64,000 nt of DNA, from positions 159,854 to 223,853 of the forward strand of contig CADCVR010000001.1 in the NCBI GenBank assembly GCA_902806205.1, read 5' to 3'. The position numbers were made by a program, and so were the translations under genes. The first letter of the stretch is position 1; each line of letters starts with the position of its first letter. The notes beneath the pieces were generated by a model that was not told where the DNA came from, did no database searches, and saw only the letters and a program-made list of their open reading frames with translations. Positions 9,325 through 17,962 of the stretch are shown one piece after another. The DNA is from an uncultured Solirubrobacteraceae bacterium. GTDB lineage: Bacteria; Actinomycetota; Thermoleophilia; Solirubrobacterales; Solirubrobacteraceae.

Positions 9325-9733
9325 GCGGAGTCTGGGCGGCGACCCGGTCTCGCAGGACCGCGCCGAGGATGCCGTTGACGAAGCCGGGCGTGTCGGCGCC
9401 GCAGTACTGCTTGGCGAGCTCGACGGCCTCGTTGATCGCGCCCTCCGGCGGAATCGGCCTGTCGCCGGGAGCGGCATCCGGGTGGACGATCTCCAGCAGC
9501 GCCACGCGCATGATCGCCTTCTCGAGCGGAGCGATCCGGTCGACCGTCCAGCCCTTGGCGTAGCGCTCGATGAGCGCGTCGAGATCCTCGGCGTAGTCGG
9601 CGACCGCGTGGGCGAGCGCGCGGGTGAAGCTCGGCGCCGTTGGCTCGAAGAGCTCTCCGAGCTCGCGGCCGGTCAGGTCGTGCTGGTAGAGCGCGAAGAC
9701 CGCGGCGCGACGCTGGTCGGTGCGGCGGGACAA
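9317..9733 (-). CDS. nusB: transcription antitermination factor NusB
   Basis: RNA-binding protein that joins NusE/S10 on boxA of rRNA operons to prevent early termination. The 138 residues form the all-helical NusB fold: N-terminal RRTDQRRAAVFALYQHDLTG, a middle WTVDRIAPLEKAIMRVALLEI, and the C-terminal INEAVELAKQYCGADTPGFVNGILGAVL, all strongly conserved signatures. It lies 13 bases downstream of efp and overlaps xseB. Length is normal. Confidence 0.96.
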   Translation of the reverse strand: MSRRTDQRRAAVFALYQHDLTGRELGELFEPTAPSFTRALAHAVADYAEDLDALIERYAKGWTVDRIAPLEKAIMRVALLEIVHPDAAPGDRPIPPEGAINEAVELAKQYCGADTPGFVNGILGAVLRDRVAAQTPHE

Positions 9734-9746
9734 GGGCTCAGGCCGG

Positions 9747-10307
9747 CTAGACCCGCGACATGTACTCGCCGGTTTCGGTCTGCACCTTCACCCGGTCGCC
9801 GATGTTCACGAAGAGCGGCACCTTGATCTCCGCGCCCGTCTCCACGGTGGCGGGCTTGTCACCTCCGCCGGAGGCCGTGTCGCCGCGGACACCCGGCTCG
9901 GTGTGGGTGATCTCGAGCTCCACGGAGGACGGCAGCTGGATGTCGGCGGGCTGCTCGTCGATGAACAGGAGGTCGACGGGAGTGTTCGGCTTGGTCCAGC
10001 GGAGCTTGTCGGCGAGCGCGGTCTGCGGGATCGCCGACTGCTCGTAGGTCGCGGAGTCCATGAAGTGCGCGTCGGTGCCGTCGGTGTAGAGGAAGGTCAT
10101 CTTCCGCGCCTCCGTGCGCACGGAGCGAAACTTCTCCCCCGCGCGGAAGGTCTTGTCGATCAGGTTGCCGTCGGTGGTGCGGCGCAGCTTCGTCCGCACG
10201 AACGCCGGGCCCTTGCCGGGCTTGACGTGCTGGAAGTCCACGACCTTGAAGATGGTTCCGTCCACTTCGATGTGGTTGCCGCTCTTGAGCTGGTTGGTGG
10301 AGATCAT
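9747..10307 (-). CDS. efp: translation elongation factor P
   Basis: Binds ribosomes stalled at polyproline and stimulates peptide-bond formation. The 186 residues match EF-P's three beta domains (MISTNQLKSGNHIEVDG; DPVDLLF-like centre NTPVDLLFIDEQP; C-terminal VPLFVNIGDRVKVQTETGEYMSRV). The tip loop reads HVKPGKGPAFVR with Lys32, the palindromic PGKGP form described for the actinobacterial EF-P subfamily that works without lysine modification. Consistent with that, no epmA/epmB-like gene is seen here. It heads the efp-nusB-xseB-ispA-dxs run; its promoter must lie in the 141-base gap before it. Its usual partner pepP is 20 kb away. Confidence 0.97.
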   Translation of the reverse strand: MISTNQLKSGNHIEVDGTIFKVVDFQHVKPGKGPAFVRTKLRRTTDGNLIDKTFRAGEKFRSVRTEARKMTFLYTDGTDAHFMDSATYEQSAIPQTALADKLRWTKPNTPVDLLFIDEQPADIQLPSSVELEITHTEPGVRGDTASGGGDKPATVETGAEIKVPLFVNIGDRVKVQTETGEYMSRV

Positions 10308-10379
10308 GCCCGGCGAAGTCTAGGGGGCCCAGGCGTCCACGGCCCTTCGCGAGCCCCGATCGGCTCCGGGCCCCGAACG

Positions 10380-10416
10380 CGCGAAGGCGGCGGCGGCTTG
10401 TGCCGCCGCCGCCTCG
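10380..10416 (-). terminator. GC-rich hairpin downstream of the collagen-like gene
   Basis: An inverted repeat: GCGAAGGCGGCGGCGG, then a 6-base loop CTTGTG, then CCGCCGCCGCCTCGC, pairing over about 15 bp with one bulge. It follows the minus-strand gene ending at 10449 and precedes efp. There is no clear T-run after the stem, so it is a GC-hairpin-type terminator at best. It separates the collagen-like gene from the efp operon. Confidence 0.6.
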
Positions 10417-10448
10417 CGGACCGCTGGACTGTGCCGGGGCTACGTGCT

Positions 10449-10862
10449 CTACGAGCTGGCCTGATGCTTCGCGGCGGCCTTCTTGCACTGGCTGAACGGC
10501 GTGCCCTTCTGGCCGGCGACCTTCTTCTTGCTCACGCCCTTGCAGGCCTGAGCGGCGTTCTTGGCCTCGCCGCTGTCGAGCCGGGCGAGCGCTCTGACGC
10601 ACTGGCTGAACGGCGTGCCCTTCTGGCCCGCGACCTTCTTCTTGCTCACGCCCTGGCAGCGCTTGCCGAAGGCGTTGCCCTGCGCCCCGGTGGCACCGGT
10701 CGCGCCCGTGGCACCGGTCGCGCCCGTGGCGCCCTTCATGCCCTGGGCGGCCTGGCCGGGCGCCTTGCCGGGGCCCTTGCCCTCCGGCGGGCCGGCGGCG
10801 AAGGTGGCGGGAACGAGGGCGAGGGTGGCACCCGCCGTGACGGCGAGGGTGGTGATGCGCAT
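10449..10862 (-). CDS. small secreted collagen-like protein with duplicated Cys motif
   Basis: Function not recognised. The 137-residue protein has an N-terminal signal peptide (about 1-23, cleavage near TFAAG), a Gly/Pro/Lys-rich segment, and five Gly-Ala-Thr triplets (about 44-58) resembling a short collagen-like stretch. It then has two almost identical 18-residue units, GVSKKKVAGQKGTPFSQC, each preceded by a Cys two residues before (C-Q-GVS and C-K-GVS). Each unit is thus bracketed by two Cys, suggesting a small disulfide loop. The protein is strongly basic and has no membrane anchor after the signal, so it is probably exported and may bind the envelope or a polyanion (inference). I recall this Cys-bracketed motif from hypothetical proteins of Solirubrobacterales. 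The ATG is preceded by AGGAGG about 5 bases upstream. Confidence 0.85.
   Translation of the reverse strand: MRITTLAVTAGATLALVPATFAAGPPEGKGPGKAPGQAAQGMKGATGATGATGATGATGAQGNAFGKRCQGVSKKKVAGQKGTPFSQCVRALARLDSGEAKNAAQACKGVSKKKVAGQKGTPFSQCKKAAAKHQASS
10692..10733 (-). repeat. 18-bp tandem repeat encoding Gly-Ala-Thr triplets
   Basis: Two perfect copies plus a partial copy of an 18-base unit (ggcaccggtcgcgcccgt) inside the collagen-like gene. Being a multiple of three, changes in copy number keep frame, so the Gly-Ala-Thr stretch could vary in length between strains. Confidence 0.75.
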
Positions 10863-11029
10863 GGGGACCTCCTTGTCGTGAGCACGGGAAAGAGTCTCCC
10901 GGGCAACGTTGTCTGGAGCCTAACGCGCGAGCCCACCGAGAGTTGGCGATGACCCGGACAAGTTTTCTCCGGCCGCCGATCCCGCGGGGAACGATGCGCC
11001 CGGGCCACCCGCCCGCCGGCGGACGGTCC

Positions 11030-12259
11030 TCAGCCCGCGGTGCGGTGGCGGATGGCGGCGGCGGCGGTCCGGGCGACGCGAGGCGGGGTCATGACGCGGT
11101 GCAAGGGGCGGGCGCGCCCGGCCATCTCGCCGACGAGCGCGGCGGTCGGCGGGTGACGAGGGGCGGCGGTGAAGATCAGCTTCTCCAGCCCGTTGAAGCG
11201 CCGGCCGCTGGAGTACTCGCTCATCATGAGGTGGTGACCGAGCAGGAACGAGCGGTGCCGCCGGCGGTATCGCGCCAGGGCACGGTCGAGGTCGCCGCCC
11301 TGAGCCAGGGCCGGACCGAGCGCGTCGGCCAGCCACTCCGCGGTCTGCAGTGCGAAGCCGCAGCCCACGCCCCACAGCGGGTCCGATGCCTGCGCGGCGT
11401 CTCCCACGAACGCAAGGCCCGGGAGGGCCGCCGGCCGGCGGACGTTGGGCATGTCGAGCCTGCCGATGAGCGGCGAGATCCGCCGGGCGCTCATGATGTC
11501 CGGCCGGTTCGGCAGCCCGTCGAAGCTCGTCAGGAACGCCGCCTCGCCATCGGCCTTGAACTCGGGCAGGCGCTCCGCGGCGGCAAAGACGGCGAGGACT
11601 ACGACGCCCTCGTCGTTCAAGAAGGCGTAGGAGACCTCGGGGTCTCGGAACCAGACCACGGAGTCCGGCGCGGTCGCGAGCGCCATGTTCTCGTAGTAGG
11701 CCATGTACCCGATCCGCCGGTTGGGCAAGACCCGCCCGGGCACGCCCGCCAGCCGGGCGACATCACTTCCGCGGCCGTCCGCGCCGACCACGACGCGGGC
11801 GCGGACCTCGACGCGCTCACCGTCGCGGCGGCGGGCGCCGACCCCGCACGGCCGCCCGGCGTCGTCGCGCAGAACGGCATCGACGGTCAGCCCCTGCTGC
11901 AGCGCGACGCCCGGGGTCGCGGCGGCGAGCCGGCGCAACATGGGGTCGAGCTTCTCGCGGCGGAGGTTCCAGCCGTGCTCGCCCTCCTGGTGCAGCGAGA
12001 ACCAGCCGTAGCGCGACCAACCCTGCGTGCGGTTGGGCGCGGCGCCCGCCGCCACGAACTGCTCCTCCAGGCCGAGGCGCCGCAGCACGGGCGAGGCGCC
12101 CGGTTGCAGGAAGTGGGAGCAGACGACCTTGTGGTGCTCTGGCCCGGGCGCCTTCTCGAGGACGGTCACGCGGACGCCCTGCCGGGCGAGCAGGGTCGCC
12201 GTGGAGCAGCCGGCGATGCTTCCGCCGACGACGACGACGTCGCTGACTGCATCCGCCAT
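11030..12259 (-). CDS. FAD-dependent oxidoreductase (geranylgeranyl reductase/PHBH-like monooxygenase family)
   Basis: Flavoprotein of the group holding aromatic hydroxylases, halogenases and geranylgeranyl reductases; the substrate cannot be named. The 409 residues have the N-terminal FAD dinucleotide motif VVGGSIAGCSTATLLARQG ending in an acidic VLEK (about 9-37), a middle VVVGADGRGSDVARLAG (the DG motif), and the GLAFVGDAAQASDPLWGVGCGFALQ motif that contacts the FAD ribityl chain. No signal peptide or membrane segment. It stands alone on the minus strand, divergent from the histidine kinase gene with 47 bases between starts, so the two may share a control region. 167 bases separate it from the collagen-like gene. 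Confidence 0.85.
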   Translation of the reverse strand: MADAVSDVVVVGGSIAGCSTATLLARQGVRVTVLEKAPGPEHHKVVCSHFLQPGASPVLRRLGLEEQFVAAGAAPNRTQGWSRYGWFSLHQEGEHGWNLRREKLDPMLRRLAAATPGVALQQGLTVDAVLRDDAGRPCGVGARRRDGERVEVRARVVVGADGRGSDVARLAGVPGRVLPNRRIGYMAYYENMALATAPDSVVWFRDPEVSYAFLNDEGVVVLAVFAAAERLPEFKADGEAAFLTSFDGLPNRPDIMSARRISPLIGRLDMPNVRRPAALPGLAFVGDAAQASDPLWGVGCGFALQTAEWLADALGPALAQGGDLDRALARYRRRHRSFLLGHHLMMSEYSSGRRFNGLEKLIFTAAPRHPPTAALVGEMAGRARPLHRVMTPPRVARTAAAAIRHRTAG

Positions 12260-12306
12260 GCGCCGAACGTAGAGAACGTCGCCTACGCCTTCAAGCCCTG
12301 CGGCGC

Positions 12307-15300
12307 TTGGAGGCAGCGGCGCTCAAGCTCGCAGCCGCAGAACCCGATACGCGCTACATCGACGCGCCGACTCTCCATCCCGAGCTTCCTGCCGTGGCAA
12401 GGAGCGTCGCCGCACGCGTGCGCCATGTGCTGCCGCGCGGCCGGACCCTGCCCGACGACGCGTGGCGGAAGCGACACCGCGCGCTGTCCGTGTTGCTGTG
12501 GCTCCACGCGTTGCTGCTGCCGGTCTTCGCGGGAGTCCAGGGTTACAACGCGCTCCATGCCCTTGGCGAGGGATCGGTGCTGGCGCTCATCGCCTTCGCG
12601 GCCTACGCCCTTCGGCATCGGCGCCGGGGTGCGGCAACGCTGATCTCGCTGGGTCTTGTCACGTCGTCCGCGCTCGCCGTTCACATCTCCGGTGGGGTCA
12701 TCGAGGCGCACTTCCACTTCTTCCTGATCATCATGGTGCTCGCGCTGTACGAGGACTGGCTGCCGTTCCTGATCGCGGCCGCCTATGTGTTGATCCATCA
12801 CGGGCTGACGGGCGTCCTCGCGCCTCACGAGGTCTACAACCACCCCGACGCTATCGCGCATCCCTGGAAGTGGGCGCTCATCCACGGCGCGCTGGTGACC
12901 GCGGCGGGTGCCGCGAGCGTGGTGGCGTGGCGCCTCAACGAGGGCGCGCGGGCCGAAGCCGTCGGCGCTCAGCGCGACGCCGCAGAAGCGCGCGCGCACC
13001 TGGTGGCACTGGTCGATTTCTCCGGCGACGCCATCATGGGCAGCGCGATGGACGGAAGCATCGTGAGCTGGAACCAAGGCGCCGAGAAGCTCTTCGGCTA
13101 CCGCTCCGACGAGGTGGTCGGCAGCTCGGTCGACCTTCTGGTGCCGCCCGATCGGCACGACGAGGCACGCGCCGTGCGGCACCCGGCCCGGGCTGAGGGG
13201 GTCGATCACATCGAGACGGTCTGGATCGCCAAGGGCGGCCGGCCCATCGACGTCTCGCTCACGATCTCGCCGATCAAGAGCACGGACGGCCAGTTGAGCG
13301 GGGTATCGACGATCGCTCGCGACATCAGCGAGCGCAGGCGAACCGCGCGCTATCTCGAGGTTCAGCATCAGGCGACCAGCCTGATGGCCGAATCCCCGGC
13401 CCTCGACGAAGCGCTGCACGGGCTGTTGGGCGTGATCGGGCGAGGCCTGGGCTGGCCGGTGGGCGCCTGCTGGATGGCGATCGCCGACGGCCCGCCCATC
13501 GCACTCGGTTGCGTCGCGTTCTGGAACGCGGAAGGGCGAGCGGCACAGCACCTCGCCGGGGTCAACCGGAGCATGAAGCTCGCGCCGGGCAGCGGCCTGC
13601 CCGGGCGCGTCTGGGAGAGCCGGCAGGCACGCTGGGTGTCCGATGTGACCCGAGAGCCGCATTCCCACCGCCGAGCCTCGGCGGACGCCGACGGACTTCA
13701 CGCCTGCTTCCTCCTCCCGGTGCCGGGCGCGACCGAGACACGCGCCGTTCTCGAGTTCTTCAGCTACGAGTTCCGGCCACCCGATCCCGCGCTGCTCGAG
13801 ATGCTCGACACCCTGTCCGGCCAGATCGGTCAGTTCCTCGAGCGCAAGCGCGCGGAAGAGGCCCTCGCGGCCAGCGAGCGCGAGACGCGCCAGATCCTCG
13901 AGACGGCTCACGACGCCTTCGTCGCGATCGACGGCGACGGCGCGATCACCGCCTGGAATCCGCAGGCGGAGGCGACGTTCGGATGGGCGTGTGAGGAGGT
14001 GCTCGGCCGCGACCTGGCCGAGACCATCGTGCCCGAGCCCCACCGCGAGATGCACCGGCGCGGCATGGAGCGCTTCATCGCCACGGGAGAGGAGCGGGTG
14101 CTCGGCCGGCTCATCGAGTTGCCGGCGCTGCATCGCGACGGACACGAGTTCCCGATCGAGCTGACGATCTCTCCGCTTCGCTCGGAGCACGGCTACTCGT
14201 TCAACGCCTTCATGCGTGACATCACGGAGCGCAAGGCGGGCGCGGAGCTCCTCGAGCGCCAGCGCCGACAGCTGATCGACGCGCAGTCGATCGGGCAGTT
14301 CGGCAGCTGGGAGTGGGAGATCGCCGCGGACACCATGGAGTGGTCCGACGAGCTCTACCGCATCTACGGGCTCGAGCCGAGCGGCGAGCCGATCAACGTC
14401 GACTATGTCCTCGAGCGCGTGTATCCGGACGATCGCGCGGCCGTGAGGGCCGCGATCGAGACGGCGTATGCGACGGGCGAGGCCTTCTCCTTCAAGCACC
14501 GCATCGTGCGCCCCGACGGCAGCGTGCGCGTCACTCAGTCCCGCGTCGACGTCGTCACGGGAGAGGACGGAACGCCGCTCAGGATGGTCGGTACGGGCCA
14601 GGACATCACCGAGCGCCACGAGGCCGAGCGCGCCAAGGACGAGTTCACGTCCGTCGTCAGCCATGAGCTGAGAACGCCGCTGACCTCGATCCGCGGGTCG
14701 CTCGGACTGCTCGAGAGCGGTGTGCTGGGGCCGTTGCCGGCCAAGGGCCGGCGGGTGGTCGAGATCGCGGTCCAGAACACCGACCGCCTCGTGCGTCTGA
14801 TCAACGACATCCTCGACATCGAGCGCATCGGCTCGGGGACGATCGACGTGCGCCCGAAGCACTGCAACGCGGCAGAGCTCATCGAGAGCGCGGCCGAGGG
14901 AATCGCAGCAGTGGCCGCCGAGGCGGACGTGACGCTCGTGCTCGAGTCCGAGCCCGTCGCGCTCGTCGCCGATCCCGATCGCGTCATCCAGACGTTGACC
15001 AACCTGATCGGCAACGCGATCAAGTTCTCGGCGGCCGGGAGCACGGTTCGCGTCTGCGCACAGCACCGCGAGAACGAGGTGCTCTTCCGTGTCTGCGACG
15101 AGGGCCGCGGGATCCCGTCCGACAAGCTCGATTCGATCTTCGGGCGTTTCCAGCAGGTCGACGCCTCCGACTCGCGCGAGAAGGGCGGCACGGGCCTGGG
15201 ACTCGCGATCTGCCGCACGATCGTCGAGCACCATGGCGGACGCATCTGGGCTGAGAGCCGCCTCGGAGAGGGCGCGACGCTCTCGTTCGTGCTCCCGGCA

Positions 15301-15393
15301 CCGAGCGCACGCGACTGGCCGTCCGACGACGCCCAGGACGACGGTCCGCTCGTGCTCGCACGCGACGACGATGCCGCGGTGGCGCATCCGTGA
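12307..15393 (+). CDS. membrane multi-PAS/GAF sensor histidine kinase
   Basis: Sensor kinase, likely feeding the next two genes. In order: about 5-6 membrane helices (residues 60-210) carrying clustered His (EAHFHFF, VLIHHGL, VYNHPDAIAHPWKWALIH); PAS 1 (about 232-345); a GAF-like segment (about 355-515); PAS 2 (about 525-645); PAS 3 (about 660-770); a HisKA dimerisation domain with phospho-His near 786 in VVSHELRTPLTS; and an HATPase domain (N box LIGNAIKFSAAG, G boxes DEGRGIP and GGTGLGLAICRTIVEHHGG). The family-typical N-terminus is not fixed: the first start is a TTG at 12307, with in-frame GTGs at 12394, 12418 and 12427 as good alternatives. No receiver is fused; 43 bases later comes a free receiver. 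Confidence 0.93.
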   Translation: MEAAALKLAAAEPDTRYIDAPTLHPELPAVARSVAARVRHVLPRGRTLPDDAWRKRHRALSVLLWLHALLLPVFAGVQGYNALHALGEGSVLALIAFAAYALRHRRRGAATLISLGLVTSSALAVHISGGVIEAHFHFFLIIMVLALYEDWLPFLIAAAYVLIHHGLTGVLAPHEVYNHPDAIAHPWKWALIHGALVTAAGAASVVAWRLNEGARAEAVGAQRDAAEARAHLVALVDFSGDAIMGSAMDGSIVSWNQGAEKLFGYRSDEVVGSSVDLLVPPDRHDEARAVRHPARAEGVDHIETVWIAKGGRPIDVSLTISPIKSTDGQLSGVSTIARDISERRRTARYLEVQHQATSLMAESPALDEALHGLLGVIGRGLGWPVGACWMAIADGPPIALGCVAFWNAEGRAAQHLAGVNRSMKLAPGSGLPGRVWESRQARWVSDVTREPHSHRRASADADGLHACFLLPVPGATETRAVLEFFSYEFRPPDPALLEMLDTLSGQIGQFLERKRAEEALAASERETRQILETAHDAFVAIDGDGAITAWNPQAEATFGWACEEVLGRDLAETIVPEPHREMHRRGMERFIATGEERVLGRLIELPALHRDGHEFPIELTISPLRSEHGYSFNAFMRDITERKAGAELLERQRRQLIDAQSIGQFGSWEWEIAADTMEWSDELYRIYGLEPSGEPINVDYVLERVYPDDRAAVRAAIETAYATGEAFSFKHRIVRPDGSVRVTQSRVDVVTGEDGTPLRMVGTGQDITERHEAERAKDEFTSVVSHELRTPLTSIRGSLGLLESGVLGPLPAKGRRVVEIAVQNTDRLVRLINDILDIERIGSGTIDVRPKHCNAAELIESAAEGIAAVAAEADVTLVLESEPVALVADPDRVIQTLTNLIGNAIKFSAAGSTVRVCAQHRENEVLFRVCDEGRGIPSDKLDSIFGRFQQVDASDSREKGGTGLGLAICRTIVEHHGGRIWAESRLGEGATLSFVLPAPSARDWPSDDAQDDGPLVLARDDDAAVAHP

Positions 15394-15436
15394 GCGCGAT
15401 GCTCGCGCAACTCACCCGAGACCTCCCGAAACGACC

Positions 15437-15828
<392 letters not shown>

Positions 15829-15832
<4 letters not shown>

Positions 15833-17841
15833 CCCAGGTTTCGGCCGCCGTTCAGGCGATCTTCGCACGGAGACGAGACGAGCTGGGCCGGCGGGTCAAG
15901 GCACTCGAGGAGACGGTCCCGGCGCTGCTCCAAGGTCAGCTCGACGAGAGCCTGCGCGCCAGGGCTGAGCGCGACGCCCACAAGCTGGCCGGCTCGCTGG
16001 GCATGTTCGGCCTGCCGCGCGGTTCCGAGCTGGCGCGCGAGATCGAGGAGGTGCTCGGCGTGCCGGACGGCCCGGCGCCATCCGCGGCTCCGCGACTGGC
16101 CGAGCTCGTGCTCGCGCTGCGAGGCCAGCTCGAGGACGCCCCGGTCGGATCGCAGGATCACTTGCCTGCGGGTCCACCGCTGCCGGACGGTCGCACGCTG
16201 CTGCTCGTGAGTGCCGACCCGGTGCTGACCGAACGGCTGTCCCACGAGGCGCTTGGCAGAGGTCTGCGCCCTCGCGGCGCCGCCTCGCCTGCCGCCGCGC
16301 GCCACCTGGCGGCGCTGGATCCGCCGGACGTCGCCGTGCTCGACCTGACCTTCTCCGAAGCAGACCGGGACGGACTCGAGTTGCTCGTGGATCTCGTCGG
16401 GAGCAGGCCGCCGGTTCCGGTGATCGTCCTCACGAGCAGCGAAGCCCTCGTCGACCGCGTCGAGGTCTCCCGGCGCGGGGCCAGCGGGTTCATCCACCGG
16501 TCCCGGCCGGCGAGCCACGTCGTCGAGGCGGTGCGCGAGACGGTGGAGCGGCGCGACCGAGGACAGGCGAAGGTGCTGGCGGTCGACGACGACCCGGCGA
16601 TCTCAGACGCCCTGGCGGTCATGCTCGCCCCCGTCGGCCTGGAGGTCTCGACCCTGAACGATCCGCGCCGGTTCTGGGAGTGCCTCGAGGAGATCGCCCC
16701 GGATCTCGTTGTGCTCGACCTGGAGATGCCCGGCCTCGACGGGATCGACCTCTGTCGCGCCGTGCGCGCCGACGTGCGCTTCGGTCAGCTTCCGGTGCTG
16801 TTCTTGACCGCTCGCACCGACGCCGGATCGGTGAAGCGGATCTTCGAGGCGGGAGCCGACGACTATGTGAGCAAGCCCGTCGTGGGTCCGGAACTGGTCA
16901 CGCGGATCGAGAACCGTCTGGACAGGGTGCGCCTGTATCGCCAGCTCGCCGAGACGGACAGCCTCACCGGGGTCGCGAGCCGACGGAAGTCCAGCGCGGC
17001 GCTCGAAGATTTGATCGCCATGGCAGACCGCTACGGACAGCCCCTGTCGATCGCCCTCATCGATCTCGATCATTTCAAGCGGCTGAACGATCAACTCGGG
17101 CACGCGGCCGGCGACGCCGCCCTGCGGCGGATCGGAGCGATGCTCGCCGGCGCCTTTCGCGGCGAGGACGTCGTCGGGCGCTGGGGCGGCGAGGAGTTCC
17201 TCGTCGGCATGTACGGCATGGGTCGCGACGACGGGATCCAACGCGTGGCAGAGCTGCTGGAAAGCTTCCGCACGGAGCAGTTCAGCGGCCGCGACGGCCG
17301 TTCCGCGCGGCTCTCCTTCAGCGCGGGAGTCGCTGAGTTTCCGCGCGACGGCCCGGATCTGCATGACCTCTGCCGGGCGGCCGACGAGGCCATGTACCGC
17401 GCCAAGGCGAATGGGCGTGACCGTGTGCTTGCCGCCGGCTCACCACGGAGCAGTTCTCCCGAGCAGCCCGACGTGGTCGTGGTCGAGGACGACGCGGCGT
17501 TGGCGAGCGTGCTGGTCGAGTCATTGCAGACCCGCGGCCACCGCACGCGCTGGCTCGACGACGGTCCGAAGGCCGTCGCGGCCCTGGCGGGCGCCGACCC
17601 GGACCTCTCGGCCGACCTGATCCTGCTCGACGTCGACCTGCCGGGCCTGAGCGGGCTGTCCGTCCTGCGCCGCCTGGCCGCCGACGGCGTGCTGAGCCGT
17701 TCGCGGGTGATCATGTTGACGGCCCGAGCCGGCGAGACCGATGTGCTCGCCGCCCTCGAGCTCGGTGCGATCGACCACGTGGCCAAGCCGTTCAGCGTGC
17801 CGGTACTGATGCAGAAGGTCCGCCGCGCTTTGAGCCGCTGA
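15829..17841 (+). CDS. Hpt-REC-REC-GGDEF-REC diguanylate cyclase (copy A)
   Basis: Predicted to make cyclic di-GMP from two GTP under phosphorelay control. Domains of the 670-residue protein: Hpt-like helices with HKLAGSLG (His51); receiver 1 (about 121-235), which looks degenerate (LLLVSADP instead of a DD pair, FIHRS where Lys is expected); receiver 2 (about 247-360), intact (VLAVDDDP, LVVLDLEMPG, VSKPV); GGDEF (about 375-545) with active-site GGEEF and an upstream RGED exactly five residues before it, i.e. an intact inhibitory I-site; and C-terminal receiver 3 (about 550-668), intact. The GTG start overlaps the preceding stop. It is last in its operon and converges on cheR 121 bases away. 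Architecture matches the protein at 26735-28786. Confidence 0.94.
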
Positions 17842-17962
17842 CGTTTCGCCGGTCGATCGCGGGAACCCACGGCGGCCTGGGAACACGGGCTCCCACCGGC
17901 AGAAGGCCTCACCTCGACCTTACGGCTGCGCCAGGCTGCGTCGATCGTGACTGCGCCGTCGC

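Noticed and set aside
10686..10740. Short tandem repeats considered as a CRISPR-like or regulatory array
   Set aside because: Repeat length is 18 bases without spacers and lies in frame inside a gene as Gly-Ala-Thr codons.
12283..15387. A 1034-codon open frame antisense to the histidine kinase
   Set aside because: The plus strand encodes unmistakable PAS, GAF, HisKA and HATPase domains; the opposite frame shows no domain and has shadow-type composition.
17842..17962. Gap between the convergent operons searched for a terminator or small gene
   Set aside because: Only weak partial inverted repeats (CCTGGGA...CTCCCA) and no coding frame with a start; nothing strong enough to call.
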